The notes under the pieces were generated by a model, which did no database searches, was not told the origin of the DNA, and saw only the letters and a list, made by a program, of their open reading frames with translations. DNA of 32,608 nt from NCBI GenBank assembly GCA_018644935.1, contig JABGPL010000047.1, positions 1 to 32,608 on the forward strand, read 5' to 3'. This stretch comes from Calditrichota bacterium. GTDB taxonomy: Bacteria; Electryoneota; AABM5-125-24; Hatepunaeales; Hatepunaeaceae. A program made the position numbers and the translations under genes. Every line of letters starts with the position of its first letter. Positions within the stretch are counted from its first letter, which is position 1. Shown here one piece after another: positions 26,501 through 32,606 of this stretch.

Positions 26501-29500
26501 GATCGTGAATTCCAAACCATATATGCGAATACTGATGCATGGGCGTCATTCACCTACTCCGGCAATGGCTACAGCATTTCACCGGCTGGTTACCCTCTTG
26601 CTGCAAATGGAAATGTTCGAAATGCAAACTTCATCAATTTCATGCAAATTGACCACACTCGAGGTACTGATGTCTGGTTCTGGACAAACGAACAGGATCT
26701 GGCACGCATAATGTGGTCAGGTAACCACGAAACTTGGTTTGAGCTTGCACTTCATGGCAACGGCATGGCAGTAATGCAGTATAGCGAGGGTGTTGCTGCA
26801 CGCCCCTGTGGTGTTAACCTTGGCGATGGTCAACATGGCTGGTACTTTGGCAATCAAATAGAAAATGGTCGAGCAATTGCCTTTGGTCCCTCTCAGGTAT
26901 TTGGAAATGTCGTAAATTGGATATCTGTCGATCCGTCTGATGGTAATATCGCGCCAAATGAGAGTATGGAAATGACGGTAATTCTCAATGCCGATGAACT
27001 TGAGGATGGAATATATGAGGCGGAAGTTTCAATAATTTCCAATGATCCTGAAAATGGTGAAGTAATTATTCCTATCGAATTCGATCTTGGTCAGTTTCCT
27101 GCAATTTCGCTTGATAATCGGTCTATTGATTTCGGACAGGTTGACCTTGAAGAAACAGGAGTTGAGATTTTGACTATCTCAAACGCCGGGAATGTTGACC
27201 TGATAGTCTCAGACATTTCGGTTGAGGGAGAGTTTTTCGAAATAGAATTTAATGGTGAGTTCACAGTTTCCCCCAACGAGTCTGTTGAAATTGATGTTTC
27301 TTTCTCGCCTGATCAGGATGGAAATTATGATGGAGTCATAACGATTTCTTCCAATGATCCAAATGATCATGAAGTTCAGGTTACAATTACTGGCACCGGC
27401 GTTGGTCCAGAAGTTGAAGAATTAGGACAGTTGGGCACACCTGGGCAACCTCAAGATATCGCAGTTGAGGGTGACTATGCCTATGTCCCTGATGTGGGAG
27501 GAAATGATGGTGAAAATTCACCGGGACGAGATGATTTCATCGGGACCAGTCTTCGAGTAATCTCAATTGCAGATCCCGGGAACCCGGTTGAAGTTGGTTT
27601 TGTTGAGATTGAAGAGTCTGCAAATGGTATCGCAGTTTCTGGAGACTATGCGTATATCGCAGCGTATGAAAGCGGCTTAAGGATCATTGATATCAGAAAT
27701 CCTCAGAATCCACAAGAAGTGAGTTGTTTTAATACTCCGGGATCAGCCAATGGTGTTGCAGTTTCAGGCAACTATGCTTACGTAGCGGACATGGAGAGTG
27801 GTCTTAGAATTATAGATGTCAGTAATCCGGAGAATCCGGAAGAAGCAGGAAATTGTGATACTCCGGTTTCTGCATTTAATGTCTTTGTTGCAGGTGATAT
27901 TGCATATATTGCTGATTTGCAGGGAGGATTACGAGTCATTGATGTTAGTAATCCTGATAATCCTGAGGAGGTCGGAGTATTCAATGAGGGTGAAATGAAC
28001 ATCCTTGATGTCACGGTTTCAAGACATTTCGCCTATTTAGCGGATTTTGCAGGAGGCTTAAGGATTATTGATGTTAACAATCCTGAGAACCCTGTGGAAG
28101 TAGGATTTTATGAGGTTGCAGAAGCTTCCAGAATTGACGTTTGCGGTGATCATGCTTATGTCGCTGATGCGGGAAGCGGGCTGCACATAATATTCATAGG
28201 AGATCCCGAACATCCGGAGGAAGCAGGTTTTTACGACACAGGTGGATCTGTTCTGGGTGTCATCATTAGCGGTGATGTTGCTTATGTCGCAGATGGTGAA
28301 AACGGAATTGTGATTCTTGATGTGGGTGATTTTGTAGAGGAAAGACCTTTCATCTCAGTGAATCCAGATGTTCTTGAATTTGGTAATGTTAATATTAATG
28401 AAAGTCACGAATTAGCTTTCGCGATCTCAAATGAAGGCAATGCTGATCTGACTGTTACTGAAGTTGTGGTTGAAGGCGAACATTTTACAACTGACTTTGA
28501 AGGTGAGATTTCAATCGTACCGAATGAATTCTCTGAAATTCTGGTAAGTTTTGATCCGGGTAATATGGGCGACCATATGGGATCACTGACAATCATTTCT
28601 AACGATCCCGATTTGGGTGAGGTCATAATTGAACTTTCAGGTATCGGTATTGCTCCGACAATTGGAGTTGATCCGCTTGAAGTCATTTCAGAAAATGGTG
28701 GAGACTATCAGGCTACCCTTTCAAATACTGGAAACGTCGATCTTATTTGGAATTCTGAGCTTGAACTGGTTAATGAACCTGGCAATGATGCACCTGAAAG
28801 ACGTGTGAGAAGCATTACTTCACACTTAGGTAATCATTTAATGCGTGATGATGAAATTGATTGGATGACTACAGAACCCATCGAGGGAATCATTGCCCCG
28901 GATGGTTTTGAGGAAATTACAATTTCTTTAAATGCGGAAGGACTAGAAATTGGTGATTATGAGGCAAACGTCCATATCCTGTCCAATGATCCGGAAAATG
29001 AGGATGTTATTGTCAGTGTTGTTCTGGAAGTTGTGGCTCCAATAATCACTTTCAATACTGAATTATTGGATTTCGATCAAGTTAATGTTGGTGAACGTTC
29101 AGGTCAATCATTAATCATCACCAACGTAGGTAATCAGAACTTGTCGATCCTTAACATTGTTGTTGAAGGTGACTATTTTTACCTTCAATTTGATGAAGAA
29201 CTTGCTCTGATGCCTGATGAATCGGTTGAAATCTGCGTAAATTTTGCACCAGAATCTCCCGGGGAGTTTGAAGGTGAATTGATAGTATTTTCCAGTGATC
29301 CAGATCATGAAATTACGATAGTGACTCTTCTGGGAACCGGTGTAGGTGAACCATCAATTTCGGTTGATCCGGAGAATCTCGATTTCGATGGGGTAAGCCT
29401 TGGTGAGAGTTCCAATTTGAGTCTAAACATATCAAACATTGGCAATCTTCCACTAACAGTATCTGATATTGTAGTTGAAGGATTCTTCACAACAGACTTT

Positions 29501-31876
29501 GAAGCAGAATTTACCCTCCAGCCAAATGAATCTACTGATGTAGTTGTAATCTTTACACCGGAAGAACCAGGTAGGTTTGAAACCAATCTTGTAATTATCT
29601 CTGATGATCCTTTAGCTGGCAGGCTTGATGTTGTTGTATTTGGTATAGGCCTTAATGATGCTCCTGAGATAATCAATCCAATTGACGATATTAATTTAGA
29701 TGAGGATTCAGGATTTTTTGAAATTGTTGACTTAGATGATGTCTTTGAAGATCCAAATGGTGATGAATTGACATTCAGCTTTGAGGGAGCAGCAGAGTTG
29801 AATATCGATCTGACAGAAGAAAACGTTCTCACGATCGATCCAGATGCTAACTTCAACGGTGAAAATATTGAAGTGATTATTATTGCAGATGATGGATGGG
29901 ACGAGGAGCAGATAAATCTAGTCAATGGCCCTGCACGGTTGGGTGTGTCTCAGTATAGAGCAACGGAGCATCGTTCCGTGAGATCAGTTTGGAAGTCCGC
30001 TCCTGATATTAATCGCGATTCGATTGTTGATTTATCCTTCATGGTAACTGTTAATCCTGTTAACGATGCTCCTGAAGTAATTCAGAACATTGATGATGTA
30101 TTGCTCGAGGAGGATGCGGGGCATTTCGATATTGTCGATTTAGATGATATCTTCTTTGATGTTGACTTTGATATGCTGGAATACCAATTCCGTGGTGTTC
30201 CTGAGGAATTGAATCTGACAATAGATGAAGACAATGTTATTTCCATCAATACTGAAGAAAACTTCAACATTGAAGATGGCATTGAGATTGTCGTAAGTGC
30301 AGCTGATGTGTCAGATGCCTTCGCTATTGAATCTTTTATTATTATAGTCACACCAATCAACGATGTACCATTTGTTGTAAATGAAATTGAGAACATATCT
30401 GTAGATCAGGGAATTGGCAGATTGGAGGTCGCTGACCTTAGTGAAGTGTTCTTTGATGTAGACCAGGATGACAATCTTAATTTCCAGATTCAGGGCGCAC
30501 CAGAAGAATTGAATATGGCTGTTGATGAAGATGACATACTTTTCTTCAATGCGGATAATGATTTTACCCTACCTGACGGAGTCGATATCACTATAATAGC
30601 AACCGACGATTCCGCGGAAACTGCTGAAAACACCTTTAACCTCATAATTACACCTGCTGGTCAGGAAAGGGAGCTGGTTGTCGAACTCAGTCAAAACTGG
30701 AATCTCATGTCGATTAACGTTGTACCCGATGAGGAATTCTGGGCTCGGGAAGAGGGTCCGGATGTAATCAGGATGCTTGCTCAGTTTATTGTGGATGACG
30801 AAAATCATGTGCTACTGTTCAAGGACGAAGATGGATTGTTTTATCTGCCAGCGTTTAATTTTAATAATCTCCCTTACTGGAACCTGACAGAAGGATACCA
30901 GATTAAGCTTGATCAGGACTTCGATGCGGTTTGGAGTGGTGAACCGATTCCGCCTGACACTGATATACCACTGGAAGAGAACTGGAACTTTGTTGCATAT
31001 TTCCCGACATACGAGCTTGATGCATCAGGTCCTGATTTTCATGTCTTGTCACCGATACTCGACAATTTGGTGACTGCAAAGAATGGTGACGGACTATTTA
31101 TGCTTCCTGCCTTCGAATTCTCAAACATGGTACCCTGGTGTGAAGGTCAGGGGTATCAAATCAGAGTTGATGCGGATGTTGTATTAAACTATCCTCCGCC
31201 GCAGGAAGAAGTTCAATTTCAGTCAGAAAATAGTTCGACATCGGTTAAGTCTCATCACTGGTCTGAACCAAAAAGGACTGGAAGTAATATGAGTGTACTG
31301 ATATTGCCGGCAGATGGTATGGATATGAAGGCTGGTGATCAAATTGGTGCATTTAATAGTAAAGGACGATTGGTCGGTTTCGGAAAATTCAATGTCTCTG
31401 ATTATTGTGGATTAGCAGTATGGGGTGATGATAAGTCAACTGAAATGATCGATGGTCTGCTTGTTGACGAGACATTTATCCTGAGACTTTGGAACAATGA
31501 TACTGGAATCGAATCAGATCTAGAATTAGTCGTTTCTAAACAGGGACTTGGCATGATTTATTCAACCGATGAATTTTCGGTAATGGAAGTTCAGTTTAAG
31601 CCAGAAATTCCTGATAATTATTTCCTTTCAAAAGCTTATCCTAATCCATTTAATGCGAAAACAAACATCTCCTATTCATTACCGGTTGCATCGCATGTGA
31701 CCATCCGTATAGTAGATATTTCCGGCAGATTAGTAAAGACACTTGTGAGTAACTTCCAACCAGCCGGGAAGCATGCTACTGTATGGGACAGTGAAGGTAA
31801 AAGCTCGGGCGTCTATATGATTCAGATGCAGAGTACAGATTTTAGTGCCTCTCGAAAAGTTGTACTTATGAGGTAA
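17582..31876 (+). CDS. Giant secreted multi-domain surface protein (about 4764 residues) with type A sorting domain
   Basis: Residues 1-24 are a signal peptide (MRTKVFIVLLTVLFFFSSNI...). Then: five units of 451-463 residues (about 48-2333), each an Ig-like SNDP domain holding an inserted beta-propeller-like region, followed by a choice-of-anchor-D domain; two units with a nidogen-like insert (about 2334-3276); a seven-bladed LVIVD propeller (about 3279-3588); one short Ig unit and three more anchor-D domains (to about 4025); three cadherin-like Asp-rich domains (about 4026-4359); two WNLMSINVVP-type domains; and a FlgD-like type A sorting domain (about 4680-4764, AYPNPFNAKTNISYSLP, ending KVVLMR). 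There is no enzymatic motif; it is very acidic and nearly free of cysteine, as for a calcium-stabilised adhesin or matrix protein. ATG 17582 is chosen because the signal peptide begins there and GGAAAG precedes it; an in-frame TTG at 17513 is longer. A sigma-54-like promoter lies at 17461. The frame is unbroken over 14.3 kb. Confidence 0.9.
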   Translation: MRTKVFIVLLTVLFFFSSNIVASNTFNNQYLESQNPNPQRDQAEADVDPVEISTRMHGDFAVTITNNGDSNLEWDTDLEIITYPGQDRGERNVRQVIGGAPRRDGLGSVVDHVGWEGTRDGQYKSGIAYDPDHDWMWLTNSWTDRIGAIDLANDYQEVRNFRPVGSPMSAAWLDGVLFNIPENTYHVRRYNSNGDQLSNMQFPSQVDAITCSPQNHWLIVLEFHGTIIRGYRIDGEEFEEQWYFDFGTDDINLNSINAIVWVDDHLGGHLWAGAGEHYWQLRPNLENRTFEIVQHLDWEGRNYRLGLGHDGENLWLGRVELEDYVIINDNTTESSWIFLNQLSGLVEPEESTDLILTIGRDDIDLEFGDYEADLHVLSNDPNNEEIVVNVQMHLDEVPVIFTDHEIVDFGEVMVTAIRESSITIGNGGYDDLVIENISVEGDQFSTDFDGQFTLGRNESSELTVIFDADQVGVIEGVLTIVSNDPDNNEFEISLSGIGLELDDNRPVIAVDPLEIIAEGEGEQNLSISNDGNIDLEWETNIVSVADPERDLRGRNVRNVSKGSAPHRDELGDELGRFGFQSEYKSGIAWDPDNEWMWLTHRNHGTVRAIDVNDFFTEVVSFDGTNPTSAAWIDGTLHYLVDQRAYLIRHNSEGDRLSTLYFPALINSMTCSRENNWIITLGYHDSIIRAYTVHGDEVEEQWNFNLRQNGINGASAIVWVDEHKSGQLWIGSGDYYYQLNPDIEEGTFEIAQQFEYDGDNYQLGLGHDGENLWLGRLELDDYLIVDDNISESRWFGVYPTEGVIEADGNTNMTLEFGGYELIAGSYEADLHILSNDPIRNDVVVNVQLRYDDNPEIVVEPETLNFEPLKIFESNSIDFTIYNEGNSVLTISDISVDGNNFRTNFNGEFSLGSYSNRIITAFFEPEEVGQLEASIVITSSDGDHAEYIINLSGTGLDYPAMVVEADNISTRITSEHTLTISNDGETDLEWETDLEIINDPGQDRGRRGVRNTNGGAPRRDSLGDIIGRASWQRVESGDTKGGIAWDSDRNWMWLTSEWGRRYVGAIDLDNNYQEVAFFEENLRPTKATFLNDVLYYAYNAGQDHRSFLGRCDAEGNRMGVLHFPYVPDGITCSRENNWLIVSNYDDSILRAYTVNGDNIEEQWQIPVRDYIGGSSFLWVDDHLNGHLWAGDQDCFNQYDIDIQNRSLELVQRLEWEGRNFWAGLGHDGENLWLGFGEEEDYIIVDDDITESAWISIDPVSGIVPPQESSEMTIYLGRDDINLEFGDYEADLHILSNDPENEEVVLNIQLQLANAPVIVTDPETVNFGEVMITAGREQTLTISNRGFSNLEIENITVDGDQFSTDFNGQFQIGRNENTDLTVFFEPDQVGEIAGSLLITSNDPEDGELTVNLTGVCTELDENRPILSIDPLEISVRIGGEHTITMTNEGESDIEWEADIEAISEPERDLRHRNVRNIHAGSGGAPRRDELGGEIHRVPSRQQNKAGIAWDSNHEWMWLTDRSRIYAIDPANYYSEVVSFDGTNPMSAAWMNNSIYYQVNQHQWIIQKDIEGNTLNEISFPATIRAMTCSRANGWIINLGYHDSMIRGYTISGDDHEEQWAFNVRQNGINSVNSILWVDEHPFGHMWVCGGDDYYQIRPDLEEGTFEVLQHFVYDGDNYQLGIGHDGENLWLGRYELEYYLIVDDNVPESRWFAFDPYEGTIGANESTEMNVLIGGFELIAGEYEANIHLLSNDPINNDIVINLQFSISDTPIIVVEPETLEFDPLKVEESNSMELTILNRGSSDLAISDITTAGNHFTSDFEGEFTIESYESSILTVTFNPHEVGLVEDVLTFFSNDEENPEFTVNLTGIGLDYPGIVVDPLEIATETIGQHAITISNEGETDLLWDTDLEIISEPDQDRRQRSVRSTNRRAPLRDALGDVIEHVGWDRIGVRDYKMGVAYDPDHNWMWLTNKWQRYVSAIDLDNNYQEVVFLETDFRASCAAWLNDVFYYSYDGGQDHRRGMGRCDGNGNDLGELEFPFIPYGLTCSRENNWLIVSNYDDSILRAFTVDGDNLEEQWQIPIRGYVRGNSFLWVDEHRSGNLWIGDDGRVDQYSVDIEQGTLELVQRMEFDGANSFTGLGHDGENLWLGNYMAEDYVIVDDNITETDWLLLDPLSGTVSPEENTELTVSIGSNNMAFGEYEAALHITSNDPENADVVVSIQLTIEEAALIVVQPEALDFGSIFVNATGEQSITISNEGFSDLIIENIAIDGDEFSTNFDGEVVIASNNNAELAVTFEPSEPGNFERTLTIFSNAGNVPEMSIGLTGIGLGPPVITIDPDNITAVESGDHPITITNAGGNDLEWSAEVVVLEQDRDEIIRSIRNTSERNAPYRDNRGDPDDMGWEWRDNLEDDGPEFEWVDVRELEGNREFRMGDDQNTGALQLGWTYTFWDREFQTIYANTDAWASFTYTGNGYNISPTDYPLAANGNARNANFINMIQIDHTAGTEVWFWTNERDLARIMWAGNHNRWFELALHSNGLAVMQYGEGVAARACGVNLGDGQHGWYFGNQIANGRAIAFGPAGAWEHSWISINPDEGVLEPEASSELIVTLDDSDLDNGIHEAEIIIVSNDPENGEIVIPVEFEIGNTPVIILNQEDINFDEVVIGETGTRILSISNGGGVDLIVNNISIDGAYFGVGFEEAFTIAGDQSVEVTIEFTPEEIGDQVGTLTINSNDPINDEVTVNLTGRCIPIPAPIISVEPEFIDFGGVALNEIGDEIIVINNIGNANLIVTDVSVVGDGFSTPFNGEVSVPPNERFDLAILFNPPHGGECAGTLTITSNDNNNAEVTAELGGTGLIPPVIVIDPEEILAFESGEYPLTIGNEGGLDLEWSTSVAEIEQERDLSNRSVRGTMNPNIPQRDNRGDPDDMDWEWRDNLEDDGPEFEWIDVRELDGVRTFNMGDDQNTGALELGWTYTFWDREFQTIYANTDAWASFTYSGNGYSISPAGYPLAANGNVRNANFINFMQIDHTRGTDVWFWTNEQDLARIMWSGNHETWFELALHGNGMAVMQYSEGVAARPCGVNLGDGQHGWYFGNQIENGRAIAFGPSQVFGNVVNWISVDPSDGNIAPNESMEMTVILNADELEDGIYEAEVSIISNDPENGEVIIPIEFDLGQFPAISLDNRSIDFGQVDLEETGVEILTISNAGNVDLIVSDISVEGEFFEIEFNGEFTVSPNESVEIDVSFSPDQDGNYDGVITISSNDPNDHEVQVTITGTGVGPEVEELGQLGTPGQPQDIAVEGDYAYVPDVGGNDGENSPGRDDFIGTSLRVISIADPGNPVEVGFVEIEESANGIAVSGDYAYIAAYESGLRIIDIRNPQNPQEVSCFNTPGSANGVAVSGNYAYVADMESGLRIIDVSNPENPEEAGNCDTPVSAFNVFVAGDIAYIADLQGGLRVIDVSNPDNPEEVGVFNEGEMNILDVTVSRHFAYLADFAGGLRIIDVNNPENPVEVGFYEVAEASRIDVCGDHAYVADAGSGLHIIFIGDPEHPEEAGFYDTGGSVLGVIISGDVAYVADGENGIVILDVGDFVEERPFISVNPDVLEFGNVNINESHELAFAISNEGNADLTVTEVVVEGEHFTTDFEGEISIVPNEFSEILVSFDPGNMGDHMGSLTIISNDPDLGEVIIELSGIGIAPTIGVDPLEVISENGGDYQATLSNTGNVDLIWNSELELVNEPGNDAPERRVRSITSHLGNHLMRDDEIDWMTTEPIEGIIAPDGFEEITISLNAEGLEIGDYEANVHILSNDPENEDVIVSVVLEVVAPIITFNTELLDFDQVNVGERSGQSLIITNVGNQNLSILNIVVEGDYFYLQFDEELALMPDESVEICVNFAPESPGEFEGELIVFSSDPDHEITIVTLLGTGVGEPSISVDPENLDFDGVSLGESSNLSLNISNIGNLPLTVSDIVVEGFFTTDFEAEFTLQPNESTDVVVIFTPEEPGRFETNLVIISDDPLAGRLDVVVFGIGLNDAPEIINPIDDINLDEDSGFFEIVDLDDVFEDPNGDELTFSFEGAAELNIDLTEENVLTIDPDANFNGENIEVIIIADDGWDEEQINLVNGPARLGVSQYRATEHRSVRSVWKSAPDINRDSIVDLSFMVTVNPVNDAPEVIQNIDDVLLEEDAGHFDIVDLDDIFFDVDFDMLEYQFRGVPEELNLTIDEDNVISINTEENFNIEDGIEIVVSAADVSDAFAIESFIIIVTPINDVPFVVNEIENISVDQGIGRLEVADLSEVFFDVDQDDNLNFQIQGAPEELNMAVDEDDILFFNADNDFTLPDGVDITIIATDDSAETAENTFNLIITPAGQERELVVELSQNWNLMSINVVPDEEFWAREEGPDVIRMLAQFIVDDENHVLLFKDEDGLFYLPAFNFNNLPYWNLTEGYQIKLDQDFDAVWSGEPIPPDTDIPLEENWNFVAYFPTYELDASGPDFHVLSPILDNLVTAKNGDGLFMLPAFEFSNMVPWCEGQGYQIRVDADVVLNYPPPQEEVQFQSENSSTSVKSHHWSEPKRTGSNMSVLILPADGMDMKAGDQIGAFNSKGRLVGFGKFNVSDYCGLAVWGDDKSTEMIDGLLVDETFILRLWNNDTGIESDLELVVSKQGLGMIYSTDEFSVMEVQFKPEIPDNYFLSKAYPNPFNAKTNISYSLPVASHVTIRIVDISGRLVKTLVSNFQPAGKHATVWDSEGKSSGVYMIQMQSTDFSASRKVVLMR
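17723..24580 (+). repeat. Five tandem 1.35-1.39-kb coding repeats (units 1-5)
   Basis: Units start at 17723, 19112, 20471, 21857 and 23210. Each runs through an Ig half (ITNNGDSNLEWDTD), an RxVRx(n)APxRD linker, a propeller-like region (GIAYDPDHDWMWLT, LGLGHDGENLWLG), the second Ig half (GDYEADLHVLSNDP) and an anchor-D domain. Units 2 and 4 resemble each other closely, as do 3 and 5, while unit 1 is a mosaic. The alternation gives a higher-order period of about 2.74 kb. Confidence 0.85.
24581..27415 (+). repeat. Two coding repeats with a nidogen-like insert (units 6 and 7)
   Basis: Units start at 24581 and 26159, exactly 1578 bp apart with no net length change across the shared part. Both contain GWTYTFWDREFQTIYANTDA, WFWTN and NLGDGQHGWYFGNQI, a pattern like nidogen-type extracellular domains. 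A 32-bp stretch at 24917-24948 is identical to 26495-26526. Unit 6 carries two anchor-D domains and unit 7 one. Confidence 0.85.
27416..28346 (+). repeat. LVIVD beta-propeller repeat block
   Basis: Seven repeats of about 42 residues, each with a YAYVAD-type strand and an LRIIDVSNPENPEEVG-type strand; the last is shortened (IVILDVGDF). This is the LVIVD repeat family, expected to close as one seven-bladed propeller on the cell surface. Confidence 0.85.
29656..30657 (+). repeat. Three cadherin-like Asp-rich domains
   Basis: Three repeats begin NDAPEIINPIDDINL, NDAPEVIQNIDDVLL and NDVPFVVNEIENISV, each with EDP/DVD-type acidic loops typical of calcium-binding cadherin-like folds. The first has an insert near 29935-30040 containing RSVRS and APDINRD. 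Confidence 0.75.
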
Positions 31877-31900
31877 CAGTTCTTAATCGAGTCCTCAAAA

Positions 31901-31956
31901 GGCAGAGAATGCCAATATTGGGTGTTTATATGCACACCTCTAAGGCGTTCTCTGTC
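31901..31956. terminator. Two-level hairpin after the giant gene
   Basis: Outer stem GGCAGAGAATGCC (31901-31913) / GGCGTTCTCTGTC (31944-31956), 13 bp with two G-T pairs; inner stem GGTGT (31921-31925) / ACACC (31934-31938). It lies 25 bp after the stop codon. There is no T tract, so it may protect the mRNA end rather than terminate it. Confidence 0.55.
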
Positions 31957-32232
31957 AACAAATAAAGTTTACCAGATTTTCAACAACGTCAAGACTGGAA
32001 GATGAGGATCAACTGAGATCATTTGTGGACAAAACAGGAGATCCAGTTGAGAGTATGGGATAGATCATTAACGCATGGCAAAGAAAACACAATTCACCGA
32101 TGAGCGATTGCTGATTCCATTGCCTGATGCTTGTTCAAGTTGGGTGGGGTTTTCAGACAATTCATTATCCGATAAAAATTGCTACGAAGAATTAAATTGA
32201 TTTCTATATCCCATGCGTTTCCCATGTAAGAG

Positions 32233-32263
32233 AAAAACCCTCACCGACATAAATCAGCAAGGG
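32233..32263 (-). terminator. Terminator on the minus strand, downstream of the tRNA-Pro fragment
   Basis: On the minus strand CCCTTGC pairs with GTGAGGG (two G-T pairs) and is followed by TTTTT (32237-32233). It sits 35 bp after the 3' end of the tRNA fragment and is probably the original terminator of the tRNA gene. Confidence 0.6.
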
Positions 32264-32297
32264 CTTGTAACTCATTACTATCACTTCAATTAATCTG

Positions 32298-32340
32298 TCG
32301 GGGTGACTGGATTTGAACCAGCGACCCCCTGCTCCCAAAG
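32298..32340 (-). other. 3' fragment of tRNA-Pro(TGG): attachment site of an integrated element
   Basis: Read on the minus strand, the 43 bases give the anticodon loop TTTGGGA (anticodon TGG), the 3' half of the anticodon stem, a variable region, a T arm GCTGG-TTCAAAT-CCAGT and the acceptor strand CACCCCG plus discriminator A. No D arm or 5' acceptor strand (expected CGGGGTG) follows at 32341 and beyond, so this is not a working tRNA. Such 3' remnants are the displaced att core left when an element integrates into a tRNA gene. With this orientation, the element lies to the right. Confidence 0.82.
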
Positions 32341-32391
32341 AAGAATTAGGGTATTGTAAAAACAGCTACTTACATGATTATTAATCGTTTA

Positions 32392-32454
32392 AGGTGCTCC
32401 CGTTTAACCCCAATACGCACCATTTCAAACCGAGTGAGCACCTATAGAGCACCT
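32392..32454. repeat. GAGCACCT repeats, candidate integrase arm sites
   Basis: AGGTGCTC at 32392-32399 and its inverse GAGCACCT at 32436-32443 and 32447-32454; the two direct copies are 11 bp apart, one helical turn. They lie between the tRNA core site and the integrase gene, where arm-type or excisionase sites are expected. Confidence 0.5.
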
Positions 32455-32459
32455 CGTTT

Positions 32460-32606
32460 TCATTGCAAAATTCCTGTATTTGCAACATCGTGAAAGTGTT
32501 CCAGCTTCATATTAGCATAATGCTTCATCAGGGTTGTCGGATGATCCCCAACTAACTTTCCAATTGTGGGAATTGGAAAGTTGTTTTCTAACATAATCGT
32601 CACATA
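32460..32606 (-). CDS. Tyrosine recombinase (integrase), C-terminal part only
   Basis: The last 48 residues of a minus-strand gene that enters from beyond the right edge and stops at TGA (32462-32460). The reading VGDHPTTLMKHYANMKLE matches the C-terminal catalytic end of tyrosine recombinases: the box II histidine (as in LGH, here GDH), the TT element, and the nucleophilic tyrosine in HYAN. It lies about 120 bp from the tRNA-Pro att fragment, the standard arrangement in integrative elements. Specificity and completeness cannot be judged, as most of the gene is outside the window. Confidence 0.8.
   Translation of the reverse strand, partial: YVTIMLENNFPIPTIGKLVGDHPTTLMKHYANMKLEHFHDVANTGILQ

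Larger units (their letters stand above)
31877..32297. other. Gene-poor stretch between the giant gene and the tRNA fragment
   Basis: No confident gene is seen. A 41-codon frame at 32075-32200 (MAKKTQFTDERLLIPLPDAC...) faintly resembles the start of IS3-type OrfA proteins and could be a decayed insertion sequence, but it lacks a ribosome-binding site. The region also holds a structured hairpin at 31901 and a minus-strand terminator at 32233. Confidence 0.45.

Noticed and set aside
18931-30808. Many minus-strand frames of 60-200 codons opposite the giant gene
   Set aside because: They mirror the repeated plus-strand coding sequence, are Ser/Ile/Pro-rich, and recur at equivalent positions of each repeat.
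32075-32200. 41-codon frame with weak IS3 OrfA-like start
   Set aside because: Too short, no ribosome-binding site, and the resemblance is limited to a few residues; kept only as a note in the intergenic entry.
32298-32340. Complete tRNA gene
   Set aside because: The 5' acceptor strand, D arm and 5' anticodon stem are missing to the right, so it is only a 3' fragment.
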